Source: Bifidobacterium catenulatum PV20-2
Lineage (GTDB): Bacteria; Actinomycetota; Actinomycetes; Actinomycetales; Bifidobacteriaceae
Assembly: GCF_000800455.1 (NCBI RefSeq)
Contig: NZ_CP007456.1
Coordinates: 1,550,001-1,614,000 of the forward strand
DNA: 64,000 nt
Reading direction: 5' to 3'
Part shown: piece by piece, positions 20,981-29,825 of the stretch
Numbering within the stretch: position 1 is the first letter of the stretch
Layout of the letters: the number at the start of each line of letters is the position of its first letter
The notes under the pieces: generated by a model
The model's input: only the letters and a program-made list of their open reading frames with translations
The model's database searches: none
What the model was told of the DNA's origin: nothing
Translations under genes and position numbers: made by a program

Positions 20981-21562
20981 TCAGCGGTCGATTGTAGTCA
21001 CCAGCATCTCACGGTCGTGGGGATCGTTGTTGGCTACGGCCACGACCGCGTCGTCGAGCGTTGTCGCGTCGGTCATGCGGTCGTTGATGGTCATGGTCAC
21101 CGCATACAGTTTGTTGTCTTTCGGCACGGCGATAGGATTGAGAAGCGCCACTGGAACTCCCGCTGTTCTTGCGGCTCCCAAAGCATCATTCCAGTTTTCG
21201 GCATTGGCTTCGTCCACGTCGATTCCTGCGATGATAATGAGGTCGGCCTTTCGTTGCGCCATATCACGCACGCCTTGCTGTGCGGTGGATTGCGCGTCCA
21301 CAGTGCCTGAGACGGTAATGTACACCGGCTTGAGTTTACCGGATTCCATGGCATCCATTGCCATGGAATCGGCGGTGACATCATCCGATCCGATCATGGC
21401 GATGGACAGGCTGTCACGATCCTTCATGGAGTGCGCCACCGCAGTATCGGGAGATTGCGTATCCCCCACCGCGGCATTCGACGGCACGCAACCAGATAGC
21501 GCCGTGCAAGACAACGCAATCACGGTCATTCCACAAAACGCACGACGTGCGAATAACGGCAT
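20981..21562 (-). CDS. Secreted lipoprotein, periplasmic-binding-like
   Basis: The 193-residue product has a signal peptide with lipobox LSGC ending at Cys25, so it should be membrane-anchored outside the cell. The mature part alternates hydrophobic strands and helices (LSIAMIGSDDVTADSM, ADLIIIAGIDVDEANAENW, AGVPVALLNPIAVPKDN), resembling one lobe of a type 1 solute-binding fold, but is too short for a full two-lobe protein. Its ATG lies 2 bases after the stop of the methyltransferase gene. No transporter is adjacent, so the role is unknown. Confidence 0.72.
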   Translation of the reverse strand: MPLFARRAFCGMTVIALSCTALSGCVPSNAAVGDTQSPDTAVAHSMKDRDSLSIAMIGSDDVTADSMAMDAMESGKLKPVYITVSGTVDAQSTAQQGVRDMAQRKADLIIIAGIDVDEANAENWNDALGAARTAGVPVALLNPIAVPKDNKLYAVTMTINDRMTDATTLDDAVVAVANNDPHDREMLVTTIDR

Positions 21563-21564
21563 GC

Positions 21565-22830
21565 TCACTGCTCGTGCTTTCTGAACAGCGCCACAGTTTC
21601 CACATGATGGGTCATAGGGTAAATGTCGAACGCGCGGATATCCGCCAATTCGTAGCCAAGTGACACGAGGGTGGCGGTGTCTCTGGCGAGGCTTGCCGGA
21701 TCGCATGCGATATAGACCGCGCTTTTCGCTTCAGCTTCGGCAATCTGCCTACACACTTTCGCGCGAGCGCCGGCACGGGGCGGATCAAGCACCACCACAT
21801 CTGGCTTGGCGAGATCATTGCGCACGTTGGCAAGTGTTTTCGCCACATCGCCCACACGCGCATCGACGTTGCCCAGATGAATGCGTCTCAAATTACGTTG
21901 CGCGTTCCTTACCGCGGTTTTACCGCCTTCGACGCTCAACATGCGAGTGCGCTCTGCCATCAGCGTGGCCAACGGCAGTGTGAACAGACCCGAACCGGAA
22001 TACAAATCCCACAGGCATGCGGATTTGGCACCGTCAAGCTCGCCGCGTACCAAATCAATCACATGGTTGGTCAAAGCGATCGGCGCATGCCTATGCATCT
22101 GCCAGAAACCGCCTGCATCCACGTTGTATTCGAATTCATGGCCGGTAACAGTCACCTTTTCCGTAAGCTCACGGCTTCCCGCAACCACCTCGCCGTTCAC
22201 AAGCACGGCGTAATTGTTTGAAATCGGCGCATTATCACGAGGTTCCGGAACGGATAGACGAATCTGGGAACCCGGTTCGAAGCTCCCTTCCCACACATGC
22301 TCACGTTCGGCCACTTCCAGCAACGTACGGCTGGCCAACGGCATGGTATCAATCGGAACGCGCACATGCGTGCCTCGACGGTGCATCGACAGACGCCCAT
22401 CAGCATCAGCAATCATCTCGATACGAGTACGCCAATGCAGACCTCGCTCCGCATCGTCTTCCGGCATACGCTCAATAGGCACTTCCACGTCGACATGGCC
22501 AAGTCTTGCCATCTGTTCGGCCACCGACGCGGCTTTCCACTTCAGTTGCCCGGCAAGCGACACATGCACCAGATCAGCGCCGCCGACACCACCGCCCATG
22601 GCAAGGGGGCCAGCTAACGACCATATTGGATCAGTACGGTCTTCGCTCGCTTCGAGCACCTCCACCACTTCACCCGTCCAGAAGCGATCCTCACGATCAT
22701 GCGGCTCGTCCAATGCGACACGGACCAGTTCGCCCGGCAATGCGAATCGCACAAACACAACACGTCCGTCAATATGACCGACGCAACGACCCTGGTCGGC
22801 GTACCGTTCAACGCGGATGGTCGATTCCAT
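21565..22830 (-). CDS. TrmA/RumA-family RNA (uracil-5-)-methyltransferase
   Basis: The 421-residue SAM-dependent enzyme has an N-terminal TRAM-like beta domain, the SAM-binding motif LWDLYSGSGLFTLPLA near residue 270, the DPPRAG motif and the catalytic-cysteine region VYIACDPASLARDT. These are the hallmarks of tRNA or rRNA m5U methyltransferases; the exact target is not decidable. The CxxC iron-sulfur ligands of RumA are not apparent. It overlaps the DUF3159 gene by one base, as part of an actinobacterial cluster. Confidence 0.88.
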   Translation of the reverse strand: MESTIRVERYADQGRCVGHIDGRVVFVRFALPGELVRVALDEPHDREDRFWTGEVVEVLEASEDRTDPIWSLAGPLAMGGGVGGADLVHVSLAGQLKWKAASVAEQMARLGHVDVEVPIERMPEDDAERGLHWRTRIEMIADADGRLSMHRRGTHVRVPIDTMPLASRTLLEVAEREHVWEGSFEPGSQIRLSVPEPRDNAPISNNYAVLVNGEVVAGSRELTEKVTVTGHEFEYNVDAGGFWQMHRHAPIALTNHVIDLVRGELDGAKSACLWDLYSGSGLFTLPLATLMAERTRMLSVEGGKTAVRNAQRNLRRIHLGNVDARVGDVAKTLANVRNDLAKPDVVVLDPPRAGARAKVCRQIAEAEAKSAVYIACDPASLARDTATLVSLGYELADIRAFDIYPMTHHVETVALFRKHEQ

Positions 22831-23576
22831 CAGTGCCCTTCCCTCATTTCGGTAGTTTGTGCTGCCTCAGCATCGTCTTCAGAAACTTCCTGCATCATCT
22901 TATGTCGGTGCATTGGCGTCGCCACGATCAGATACGAGACCCAAATCGCGAGCGCCCAGAACGGAATGCCCATCAGCAGACGCGCCGTTCCCAGCCAGCC
23001 GACATGATTGCCGAGATAAAGCGGCACCTGCACAATCAGACGCAGCGCGAACACCCCGATCCACAGTGCGGTGATGATGGTATAGGCGCGATTGAGTGCC
23101 CTGTCACCTTGCCAATCGGCAAGCCATGCACGAAAATGTTCAGTCGGTAACGTTCGGATGAACTCGATGACCAATCCTAAGCCAGGCACTCGGGCCAGCA
23201 GTGAAATCGTCAGCAAAACAACATAAAAGGCGTTGGTGAGGAATCCGAACATGTAGTAGTTACGTGCCTCGTGACTGTTCCATGCCCAAATCAGGCAGAT
23301 ACCTACTGCCAGCAAGCCTGATACCGCTCCCATGACGGACTGCCGTTGGCACAGGCGCACGATCACCTGCAGCACGGCCAACGCGGCGGACACGCCGATG
23401 GTCAGTTGCAAATTGGACGTGATGACGAACAGTACCACGAACACGACGCCCGGCAGCATCGATTCGATAACGCCTCTCGGACCGCCGATGGCGTCGATCA
23501 CGGAAAAATCGTCAGTATTACCGGCGTCGGCAAGCGCACCAAGACCAGTTCGTTTTTTCGCTTCGGTTTCAGCCAT
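22830..23576 (-). CDS. DUF3159 membrane protein
   Basis: This 248-residue protein has six or so transmembrane segments and the order expected for the actinobacterial DUF3159 family (VIDAIGGPRGVIESMLPGVV near the start, then repeated hydrophobic helices, and FRAWLADWQGDRALNRAYTI). The C-terminal tail is acidic. The biochemical role of the family is unknown. It sits between DUF3710 and the TrmA-like gene with tight spacing, an arrangement found in mycobacteria as well. Confidence 0.85.
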   Translation of the reverse strand: MAETEAKKRTGLGALADAGNTDDFSVIDAIGGPRGVIESMLPGVVFVVLFVITSNLQLTIGVSAALAVLQVIVRLCQRQSVMGAVSGLLAVGICLIWAWNSHEARNYYMFGFLTNAFYVVLLTISLLARVPGLGLVIEFIRTLPTEHFRAWLADWQGDRALNRAYTIITALWIGVFALRLIVQVPLYLGNHVGWLGTARLLMGIPFWALAIWVSYLIVATPMHRHKMMQEVSEDDAEAAQTTEMREGH

Positions 23577-23602
23577 ATGTATTAGCTATCGGTTCAAGCG
23601 GC

Positions 23603-24433
23603 TCAGCGCACTTCGGAGAACATCGGTCCACGAGACAGCGTGGTCTTGACCTCAACCTGCTGGTCAGAGTCGAATGGACCCTTCGGTTTGCCTGGAATCT
23701 CAGTCTTCTGCTCAGCCTCTTCCGCAGCTGCCTTTGCCGCCTTGCGTTCGGCCGGAGCGACCGGCGGATGCATGGGAATAAGGTCGCGCGGCGCCAACGG
23801 ATCATCGCCTCGTTCCACCACAATATCGGCGAAGAACTGGTTCAATGCCTTTGCTTCCTCACCCTCAGGATCGGTGGCAGCCTTGCCGGAGAAGATGCCG
23901 CGCAGCATCCAACGTGGGCCGTCGACACCTACGATGCGAGTAAGCACCTTGCGTCCACCCTTGACGGTAACCGGCAATGCCAGTTCGGTGCCGAACACGC
24001 CTTCGACTTCCTTCGCGTCCTTGTTGGCTTCAATCAGGTCGGCACGAACGTCATCCCATAATCCGAGCGTCTTCGGTGCCGCGAATGCCTCAATCTCCAC
24101 ACTGGAGGAACCGTAGGTGATGGTGGTGCCAAGAACCTGCTGGGTGGCACGGTTGGCCTTCACTCGCAATTCAATGCCCTTCAGGAAAGGCAGATAATAT
24201 GATCCCATATCGAGGTACTCGTCGTAGTCGGGAACGTTCTCATCTTCCACATCCCACGGACCACGCTCGTCACCACGGCCCTCGTATTCAGCGGAAGGCT
24301 CCGGAAGCGCCACGACTTCCTGAGCTTCGTCAACATTTTCAGCTGCGTCAACAGCCTCTTCGTTTTCTTCGGCGGCCGCTTCAAGAGCTTCCTTGCTCTG
24401 ATGCTTCTTCTTACCGAATCCAAACAATCCCAT
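23603..24433 (-). CDS. DUF3710 protein
   Basis: The 276-residue soluble protein starts MGLFGFGKKKHQSK, has an acidic Ala/Glu-rich segment to about residue 70, and then the DUF3710 core (GPWDVEDENVPDYDEYLDMG, RWMLRGIFSG, FADIVVERGDDPLAPRDLIP). The ATG at 24433 is preferred over one at 24445 because AGGA lies five bases upstream. Function unknown; conserved in actinobacteria near dut and DUF3159 genes. Confidence 0.88.
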   Translation of the reverse strand: MGLFGFGKKKHQSKEALEAAAEENEEAVDAAENVDEAQEVVALPEPSAEYEGRGDERGPWDVEDENVPDYDEYLDMGSYYLPFLKGIELRVKANRATQQVLGTTITYGSSSVEIEAFAAPKTLGLWDDVRADLIEANKDAKEVEGVFGTELALPVTVKGGRKVLTRIVGVDGPRWMLRGIFSGKAATDPEGEEAKALNQFFADIVVERGDDPLAPRDLIPMHPPVAPAERKAAKAAAEEAEQKTEIPGKPKGPFDSDQQVEVKTTLSRGPMFSEVR

Positions 24434-24550
24434 GATGTTCCTCATTTCATAACGTTTGCAACCGTGACTAGCCTAGCACCCATGCTTAATATGGGCTGGG
24501 AATCGGGGTGTGATATTCCAATTCCCAGTCTGTTCACGGTAAAAAGTGGC

Positions 24551-25411
24551 TTAAATGTCATACATAATGCTGAGCGGCGCATGATCGGACCAGCGCAGGT
24601 CGTAGGTCGGAGCCTTATCGATCACGAATCCGCAGGCCGTTTCCGCCAGTTCCGGTGTTGCGAACTGATAGTCGATCCTCCAGCCAACGTTGTTGTCGAA
24701 CGCGCGGCCACGCTGGCTCCACCAAGTGTACGGCCCTTGAATGTCTCCGGATAAAGAGCGCATCACATCCACAAACTCCAGTTCACCCAGCCACTTGTCC
24801 ACATAGGCACGTTCCTCGGGAAGGAATCCGGCGTGCTTCTCATTGGCTTTCGCATTCTTGATGTCGAGCGGAGTGTGCGCGATATTGAAATCGCCACAGA
24901 GCACCGCCTGTCGGCCACCATGCGCCGCTTCGTCACGCAGCTCGCCCATACGTACCAGCATGGTGTCAAGGAAACGGTACTTCTGTTTCATTTTCTCCGG
25001 ATCATCGGTATTGCCGGCATGCACGTACACGCACACGACGGTAATGACGTAGCCCTGTGGGGTTTTGATATCTGCCTCGATCCAACGACCGGAATCGACG
25101 TCATCGTCCAGTCCCGGCAGTCCGTAACGTTTGTCGATGACCGGCAATACGGATAAAAGGCCGACACCGGCACGTCCTTTGATACGGCAGATCTCATTCA
25201 TGCGATTGAGTTCGCTTTGGTCATCGACGCGTCCGGCGGTCGCGTATTCGAAACCGAATTCGTCGAAGATGGGATCGATTTCGTTTTGCGGAGCACGTAC
25301 CTCCTGCATGCACCATACGTCCGGCGTGTTTTTCGCAGCCCATTGCTCGACGCCTTTGCGTTTCGCCGCGCGGATTCCATTCACATTCGAAGTCGTGATT
25401 GTGATCGTCAT
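24551..25411 (-). CDS. xthA: Exodeoxyribonuclease III
   Basis: The 286-residue AP endonuclease/3'-5' exonuclease of the ExoIII family shows TSNVNGIRAAKRKG near the start, WCMQEVRAP with the metal-binding Glu, LCGDFNIAHTPLDIKN, and the C-terminal RIDYQFATPEL and SDHAPLSI blocks with catalytic Asp and His. It acts in base-excision repair. It is monocistronic, between the DUF3710 gene and the peptide importer. Confidence 0.94.
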   Translation of the reverse strand: MTITITTSNVNGIRAAKRKGVEQWAAKNTPDVWCMQEVRAPQNEIDPIFDEFGFEYATAGRVDDQSELNRMNEICRIKGRAGVGLLSVLPVIDKRYGLPGLDDDVDSGRWIEADIKTPQGYVITVVCVYVHAGNTDDPEKMKQKYRFLDTMLVRMGELRDEAAHGGRQAVLCGDFNIAHTPLDIKNAKANEKHAGFLPEERAYVDKWLGELEFVDVMRSLSGDIQGPYTWWSQRGRAFDNNVGWRIDYQFATPELAETACGFVIDKAPTYDLRWSDHAPLSIMYDI

Positions 25412-25437
25412 AGCGTCTTAGAGTAGCCGGAATACAA

Positions 25438-25468
25438 GAAAACCTCCCTCAGAGGGAGGGAGGTTTTC
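25438..25468 (-). terminator. Terminator of the first peptide-importer operon
   Basis: A perfect 12-bp stem (GAAAACCTCCCT at 25438-25449, complement at 25457-25468), 7-base loop, and a T-rich run on the minus strand lie 17 bases past the fused ATPase stop. The stem can also end transcripts on the plus strand. Confidence 0.85.
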
Positions 25469-25484
25469 CAGACGGCGGACGCGA

Positions 25485-27494
25485 TCAGTCAAGTCCGAGC
25501 TGCAGCTTGCCGCCCGGGATGGCGTCCAGCAGATCGCGAGTGTACTGCTTCTTCGGATGGTCGAAGACCTCGTCGGTGGTGGCGTGTTCCACCAGCTTAC
25601 CGTGCTGCATCACCACGACTTCGTCGGCGATCTGGCGTACCACCGCCAGATCATGGGTGATGAACAGGTAGCTCAGTCCCTTTTCCGCCTGCAGGTCGTT
25701 GAGCAGGCGAAGCACCTGGTCCTGCACCAGCACGTCTAATGCGGAGACGGCTTCGTCGCAGACGATCACATCCGGGTCGAGGGCCATGGCGCGCGCGATG
25801 GCGATGCGCTGCCTTTGGCCGCCGGAAAGCTCGTTCGGGTAACGGTTCATCACCGATTCCGGCAGTTCCACCATGTCGATGAGTTCACGCACGCGCTTGG
25901 CACGACTCTTCTTGTCTCCGATGCTGTGGATGCGCAACGGCTCCTCGATGGACCGGTAGATGGAGTACATGGGGTCGAGCGATCCGTACGGGTTCTGGAA
26001 TACCGGCTGCACGTGACGTCGGAAGTCAAGCAGCTCTTTGCCTTTGAAGCCGGAGATGTCCTTGCCGTCATAGGTGACGGTGCCGGCGGTTGGTTCGAGC
26101 AGCTTCAGCACCATGTTGGCCACGGTGGACTTGCCGGAACCGGATTCGCCGACGATGGCCAGCGTGGTGCCCTTCTTGATGGAGAAGCTCACATCGTCGA
26201 CCGCCTTGAACATCTCCTTCTTGCGCGGCAGCTTGAATTCCTTGGTCAGGTGGTCCACCGTGATGATGGCTTCGCCCTTCTTCAGGGAATCCTCGTTCAC
26301 CGCGTGTTCCATGACCGCGGTGGCATCGCCGCCATGCTCCTTGACGGAGATGATGCGCTGAGAGGCCAAGGACGGCGCCGCGGCGACCAGACGCTTGGTG
26401 TATGGATGCTGCGGATGCTGCAGCACTTCCAGGGAAGGACCGGATTCCACGACCTGTCCCTTGTACATGACCACGATGTGCTGGGCGCGCTCCGCAGCCA
26501 GACCGAGATCGTGGGTGATGAACAGCACCGCGGTTCCCAGGGAATCGGTCAGCATGTGCAGATGGTCGAGGATCTTCTTCTGCACGGTCACGTCGAGCGC
26601 GGAGGTCGGCTCGTCGGCGATGAGCAGTTCCGGACGGCAGGCCAGACCGATGGCGATCAACGCGCGCTGGCGCATGCCGCCGGAGAATTCGTGTGGGAAC
26701 TGGCGGGCACGGGTGGCGGCGTCAGGCAGGCCGGCCTCGGACAGCAGACCGGCGATGCGGTCGTCCATGGTGGAGCCGACCACATATTTCTTGGCGATGT
26801 ACCATGCGTCATCGTCCTTCACACCGGCTTTGATCAGGCCATCGGCCACACGCCAGCGGGTTTCGGATCCCGGAACCCATTCCTCGGCGAACCGGGCCAT
26901 GATCTTGTCAAGTTCGTCACCGCTCTTGCCGATCTTGACAAGAGCTTCCTTGGCTGCGGCGGTCAGAGCAGGCAGTTCCTTGGAGCCGAGGAAGGTCTCG
27001 TCGTCATTGCCCTTGAGCTCCACTTCGTCGCCGGCCAAAGCCTTGGCGAATTCGGAACGCTTTTCGTGGTCGATGTCCATGTTGTTGGCCACCAACGCTT
27101 CCTTAACCTGGGTGCCGATGCGCCACACCGGGTTCAGGTTGCTCATCGGATCCTGCGGGACAAGACCCATTTTGCTGCCACGGAGCTTGTCGAAGTCCTT
27201 CTGCTTGAGGCCGGAGATCTCCTGTCCATCAAGCTTGATGGAGCCGCCGACAACATGGCCGGTTCCCGGAAGCAGGCCAAGCACGGCCATGGCGGAGGTG
27301 GACTTGCCGGAACCGGATTCGCCGACAATGGCCACCCACTGGCCGGGATACACGCTGAAGGACGAGTTGCGCACGGCGTGCATGGCCTTGCCTTCATCGG
27401 TGGTGAAATCGACCTGAAGGTTCTTGACCTCCAACAGCGGCCCGTGGGCGCGCTGCATGGCCTCGAGGTTGTTCTCGGTATTCATTTCAATCAT
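25485..27494 (-). CDS. Fused DppD-DppF peptide ABC importer ATPase
   Basis: The 669-residue protein carries two ATPase domains in one chain. Domain 1 has Walker [10 protein letters not shown], signature FSGGMRQR and Walker [13 protein letters not shown]. Domain 2 has its own [17 protein letters not shown] and VIVCDEAVSALD, with oligopeptide-transporter C-terminal tails after each. Domain 1 contains an insertion of about 110 residues between its Q loop (MGLVPQDPMSNLNP) and signature that is absent from the homologue at 60855. The ATG at 27494 follows AGGAATTCG. It is the last gene of an operon with two permeases. Confidence 0.93.
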   Translation of the reverse strand: MIEMNTENNLEAMQRAHGPLLEVKNLQVDFTTDEGKAMHAVRNSSFSVYPGQWVAIVGESGSGKSTSAMAVLGLLPGTGHVVGGSIKLDGQEISGLKQKDFDKLRGSKMGLVPQDPMSNLNPVWRIGTQVKEALVANNMDIDHEKRSEFAKALAGDEVELKGNDDETFLGSKELPALTAAAKEALVKIGKSGDELDKIMARFAEEWVPGSETRWRVADGLIKAGVKDDDAWYIAKKYVVGSTMDDRIAGLLSEAGLPDAATRARQFPHEFSGGMRQRALIAIGLACRPELLIADEPTSALDVTVQKKILDHLHMLTDSLGTAVLFITHDLGLAAERAQHIVVMYKGQVVESGPSLEVLQHPQHPYTKRLVAAAPSLASQRIISVKEHGGDATAVMEHAVNEDSLKKGEAIITVDHLTKEFKLPRKKEMFKAVDDVSFSIKKGTTLAIVGESGSGKSTVANMVLKLLEPTAGTVTYDGKDISGFKGKELLDFRRHVQPVFQNPYGSLDPMYSIYRSIEEPLRIHSIGDKKSRAKRVRELIDMVELPESVMNRYPNELSGGQRQRIAIARAMALDPDVIVCDEAVSALDVLVQDQVLRLLNDLQAEKGLSYLFITHDLAVVRQIADEVVVMQHGKLVEHATTDEVFDHPKKQYTRDLLDAIPGGKLQLGLD

Positions 27495-27512
27495 CGAATT
27501 CCTCACTTACTC

Positions 27513-28472
27513 TCAGGCTGTACGGCTCTTCGGATCGAGCGCGTCCTTGACCGCATCGCCCATCATGATGAACGCGAGAACGGTGATCGCCAGCGCCGCG
27601 GACGGGTAGAACAGCACCATCGGGTCGGTGCGCAGAATGGACTGCGCGCTGGAGATGTCGCCGCCCCAGCTGACGGTGGTAGTCGGCAGACCGATGCCGA
27701 GGAAGCTCAGCGTGGCCTCCGAGACGATGTAGGAGCCGAGGGATGTGGTGCCCACAACGATGATCGGCGCGAGGGAGTTCGGCAGAATGTGGCGGAACAG
27801 GTTGCGCATCGGCGTCGAGCCCAACGCGGTGGACGCGGTGTTGAATTCCAGATTCTTCGATTCCAGCACGGCGCCTCGCGCGATGCGCGCGGTGCCGACC
27901 CAGCCGAACAGGGCGAGGACCAGAACGACCTTCCAGATGGAATCGTTGGTGCGGAACATCTGCAGAACGACGATCGCGCCCAGCAGCATTGGTAACGCCA
28001 TGAAGATATCGACGATGCGGCTCAGGATCGCATCCACCCGGCCGCCGAAGAAGCCGGCGATGGCGCCGATCAGCGTGCCGACCAGCACCACCAACAGCGT
28101 AGACAGGATGCCGACGCTCAGTGAGGTGCGCGTGCCGTAGACCACGCGGGTGTACACGTCGCAGCCCTGCACGTCGAATCCGAACGGATGGCCCGCGGAG
28201 GCGGGCTCCAAGGAGTTGTCGAGCGTGCAGTAATTCGGATCCTGCTTGGTGAACACGCCTGGGAACAACGCCACGAACACGATGAACAGGATCAACAACC
28301 CGGAAATAATGAACAGCGGGTTTCTGCGCAGCGTGCGCCAAGCATCGGCCCACATGCTGGTGGCGGGAACGGAGTCGTCGACGTTGTCGACGCTCTGCAA
28401 CGGGGTCTCCTCGATCGGGGCGACGTAGCGTTCCTGCCCGGGAAGGGCGGTCATTGTTTTCTCATCAGTCAT
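27513..28472 (-). CDS. Peptide ABC importer permease, DppC/OppC type
   Basis: The 319-residue permease has the OppC N-terminal helix (NPLFIISGLLILFIVFVALF), a short extracellular loop with HPFGFDVQGCDVYTRVVYGT typical of the family, and a binding-protein-dependent inner-membrane domain ending VKDALDPKSR. The EAA-like loop is in VLGSTPMRNLF-type sequence. GAAGGAGT lies upstream of the ATG at 28472, which is why I reject the in-frame start at 28529. Confidence 0.92.
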   Translation of the reverse strand: MTDEKTMTALPGQERYVAPIEETPLQSVDNVDDSVPATSMWADAWRTLRRNPLFIISGLLILFIVFVALFPGVFTKQDPNYCTLDNSLEPASAGHPFGFDVQGCDVYTRVVYGTRTSLSVGILSTLLVVLVGTLIGAIAGFFGGRVDAILSRIVDIFMALPMLLGAIVVLQMFRTNDSIWKVVLVLALFGWVGTARIARGAVLESKNLEFNTASTALGSTPMRNLFRHILPNSLAPIIVVGTTSLGSYIVSEATLSFLGIGLPTTTVSWGGDISSAQSILRTDPMVLFYPSAALAITVLAFIMMGDAVKDALDPKSRTA

Positions 28473-28494
28473 GATAGTTGCGACTCCTTCCCTA

Positions 28495-29421
28495 TCACGC
28501 GTAACGGATGCGCGGATCAAGCGCGGCATACAGCAGATCGACCAACAGGTTGCAGACCACGAAGATCAGGGTCAGCAACGTGACGACGGAGACCACGACG
28601 TTGGCTTCGCCCTTGAGGATGCTCTGGTAGGTCAGGAAACCGACGCCATGGATGTTGAAGATCTGTTCCGTGATCATGGCGCCGCCCATCAGCGCGCCCA
28701 GATCCTGGCCGAGGTAGGTGACGACGGGAATCATCGAATTGCGCAGCACATGGCGCAGCATGACGGACTTATTGCTCATGCCCTTGGCGCGTGCGGTGCG
28801 CACGTAATCCTCGGAGATGTTGGAGGAGATCTCGGAACGCGACAATCGGATGATATAGGCCATGGAAACGGAGCCGAGCACCATAGCCGGCATCAGCAGA
28901 TCGAAGAATCCCGGATCGGCACCTGCGGTGACCGGCAGGATGCGCCATTTCACGCCGAGGAAATACTGGCCGAGGAAGCCGGTGACGAACGTCGGCACGG
29001 AAATCAGCAGCAACGAGACAATCAGAATCACGGAATCGTACCACTTGCCCTTCTTCAGGCCGGCGATCACGCCGAACACCACGCCGAAGATAGCTTCGAA
29101 CACGAATGCCATCAGACCGAGCCTGATGGTGACCGGGAATGCGATCGTGATCTCGTCAAGCACCGACTGGCCGGAGAATGTCTGGCCGAAATCAAGTGTC
29201 AACGCGTTCTTCAAGAACAAGAGATACTGGATGATGAACGGCTTGTCGAGGTTGTACTCGGCGCGAATCTGCATTTCGACGGCGTGATTGACGGGCTTGT
29301 CTCCGAACATGGCCTTGACCGGGTCTCCCGGAAGAGCAAAGACAAGAGCGTACACCAACAATGTAGTGCCGAGAACCACTGGAATCATCTGCAGAATGCG
29401 GCGCAGAAGATATTTGCCCAT
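28495..29421 (-). CDS. Peptide ABC importer permease, DppB/OppB type
   Basis: The 308-residue permease starts MGKYLLRRILQMIPVVLGTT, the standard DppB opening, with the conserved FALPGDPVKAMFG motif and a C-terminal ALDPRIRYA. AAGGAG is nine bases before the ATG at 29421, favouring it over 29442. It partners the OppC-type permease to form the pore. Confidence 0.93.
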   Translation of the reverse strand: MGKYLLRRILQMIPVVLGTTLLVYALVFALPGDPVKAMFGDKPVNHAVEMQIRAEYNLDKPFIIQYLLFLKNALTLDFGQTFSGQSVLDEITIAFPVTIRLGLMAFVFEAIFGVVFGVIAGLKKGKWYDSVILIVSLLLISVPTFVTGFLGQYFLGVKWRILPVTAGADPGFFDLLMPAMVLGSVSMAYIIRLSRSEISSNISEDYVRTARAKGMSNKSVMLRHVLRNSMIPVVTYLGQDLGALMGGAMITEQIFNIHGVGFLTYQSILKGEANVVVSVVTLLTLIFVVCNLLVDLLYAALDPRIRYA

Positions 29422-29506
29422 TTTTGGTTGCTCCTTTTCCATATTCCGGTTGGCCGCCAGTCCGTACTGACCTGCGAATGAGGCCTCACCAGAATCAAAT
29501 ACCCCG

Positions 29507-29531
29507 TAAGTCTACCGCATCGGCAGACTTA
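29507..29531. promoter_or_regulatory. Inverted repeat upstream of oppB
   Basis: TAAGTCTACCG at 29507-29517 and CGGCAGACTTA at 29521-29531 form an 11-bp inverted repeat with one A-C mismatch and a 3-base centre. It is a candidate operator for the permease/ATPase part of the importer; no T-tract follows, so a terminator is less likely. Confidence 0.45.
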
Positions 29532-29744
29532 TGTTGCGCCAAACTAAAGAAATCCTGAGAATCCGCCATTCAACGGCTGCGAAATCCTCTCACACGGCTG
29601 GCGGAGAACCGGAAAAAATAGACAAAATCAGTCGATGAAACCAAAAACCTCCGCATATGCGTTCCATGAGCGCAGCACATGCTGAATGCATTCGGCGAAT
29701 TATCTGAGAGCATCCATCAGCAGGGAGCGTGCGCACGGAATACG

Positions 29745-29776
29745 AAAAAAGGGAAACAGGGTGTACCCTGTTTCCC
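29745..29776 (-). terminator. Rho-independent terminator of oppA
   Basis: GGGAAACAGGG (29751-29761) pairs perfectly with 29766-29776 across a TGTA loop. On the minus strand it is followed by six T. It lies 50 bases after the oppA stop and probably keeps oppA expression higher than that of the permeases. Confidence 0.92.
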
Positions 29777-29825
29777 TTGTCACAGCGAAGTGAATCCTAT
29801 GACGGATCGGAATCCGCCATCAGCC

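Larger units (their letters stand above)
29422..29825. other. 404-base gap between oppB and oppA
   Basis: The stretch contains the oppA terminator (29745-29776) and an inverted repeat (29507-29531) about 90 bases upstream of oppB. The rest shows no gene, RNA or repeat that I can support. Confidence 0.6.

Noticed and set aside
25815..27995. 726-residue plus-strand frame
   Set aside because: It is antisense to the fused ATPase and permease, is His/Gly/Val-rich without recognisable domains, and reflects third-base GC bias of the true genes.
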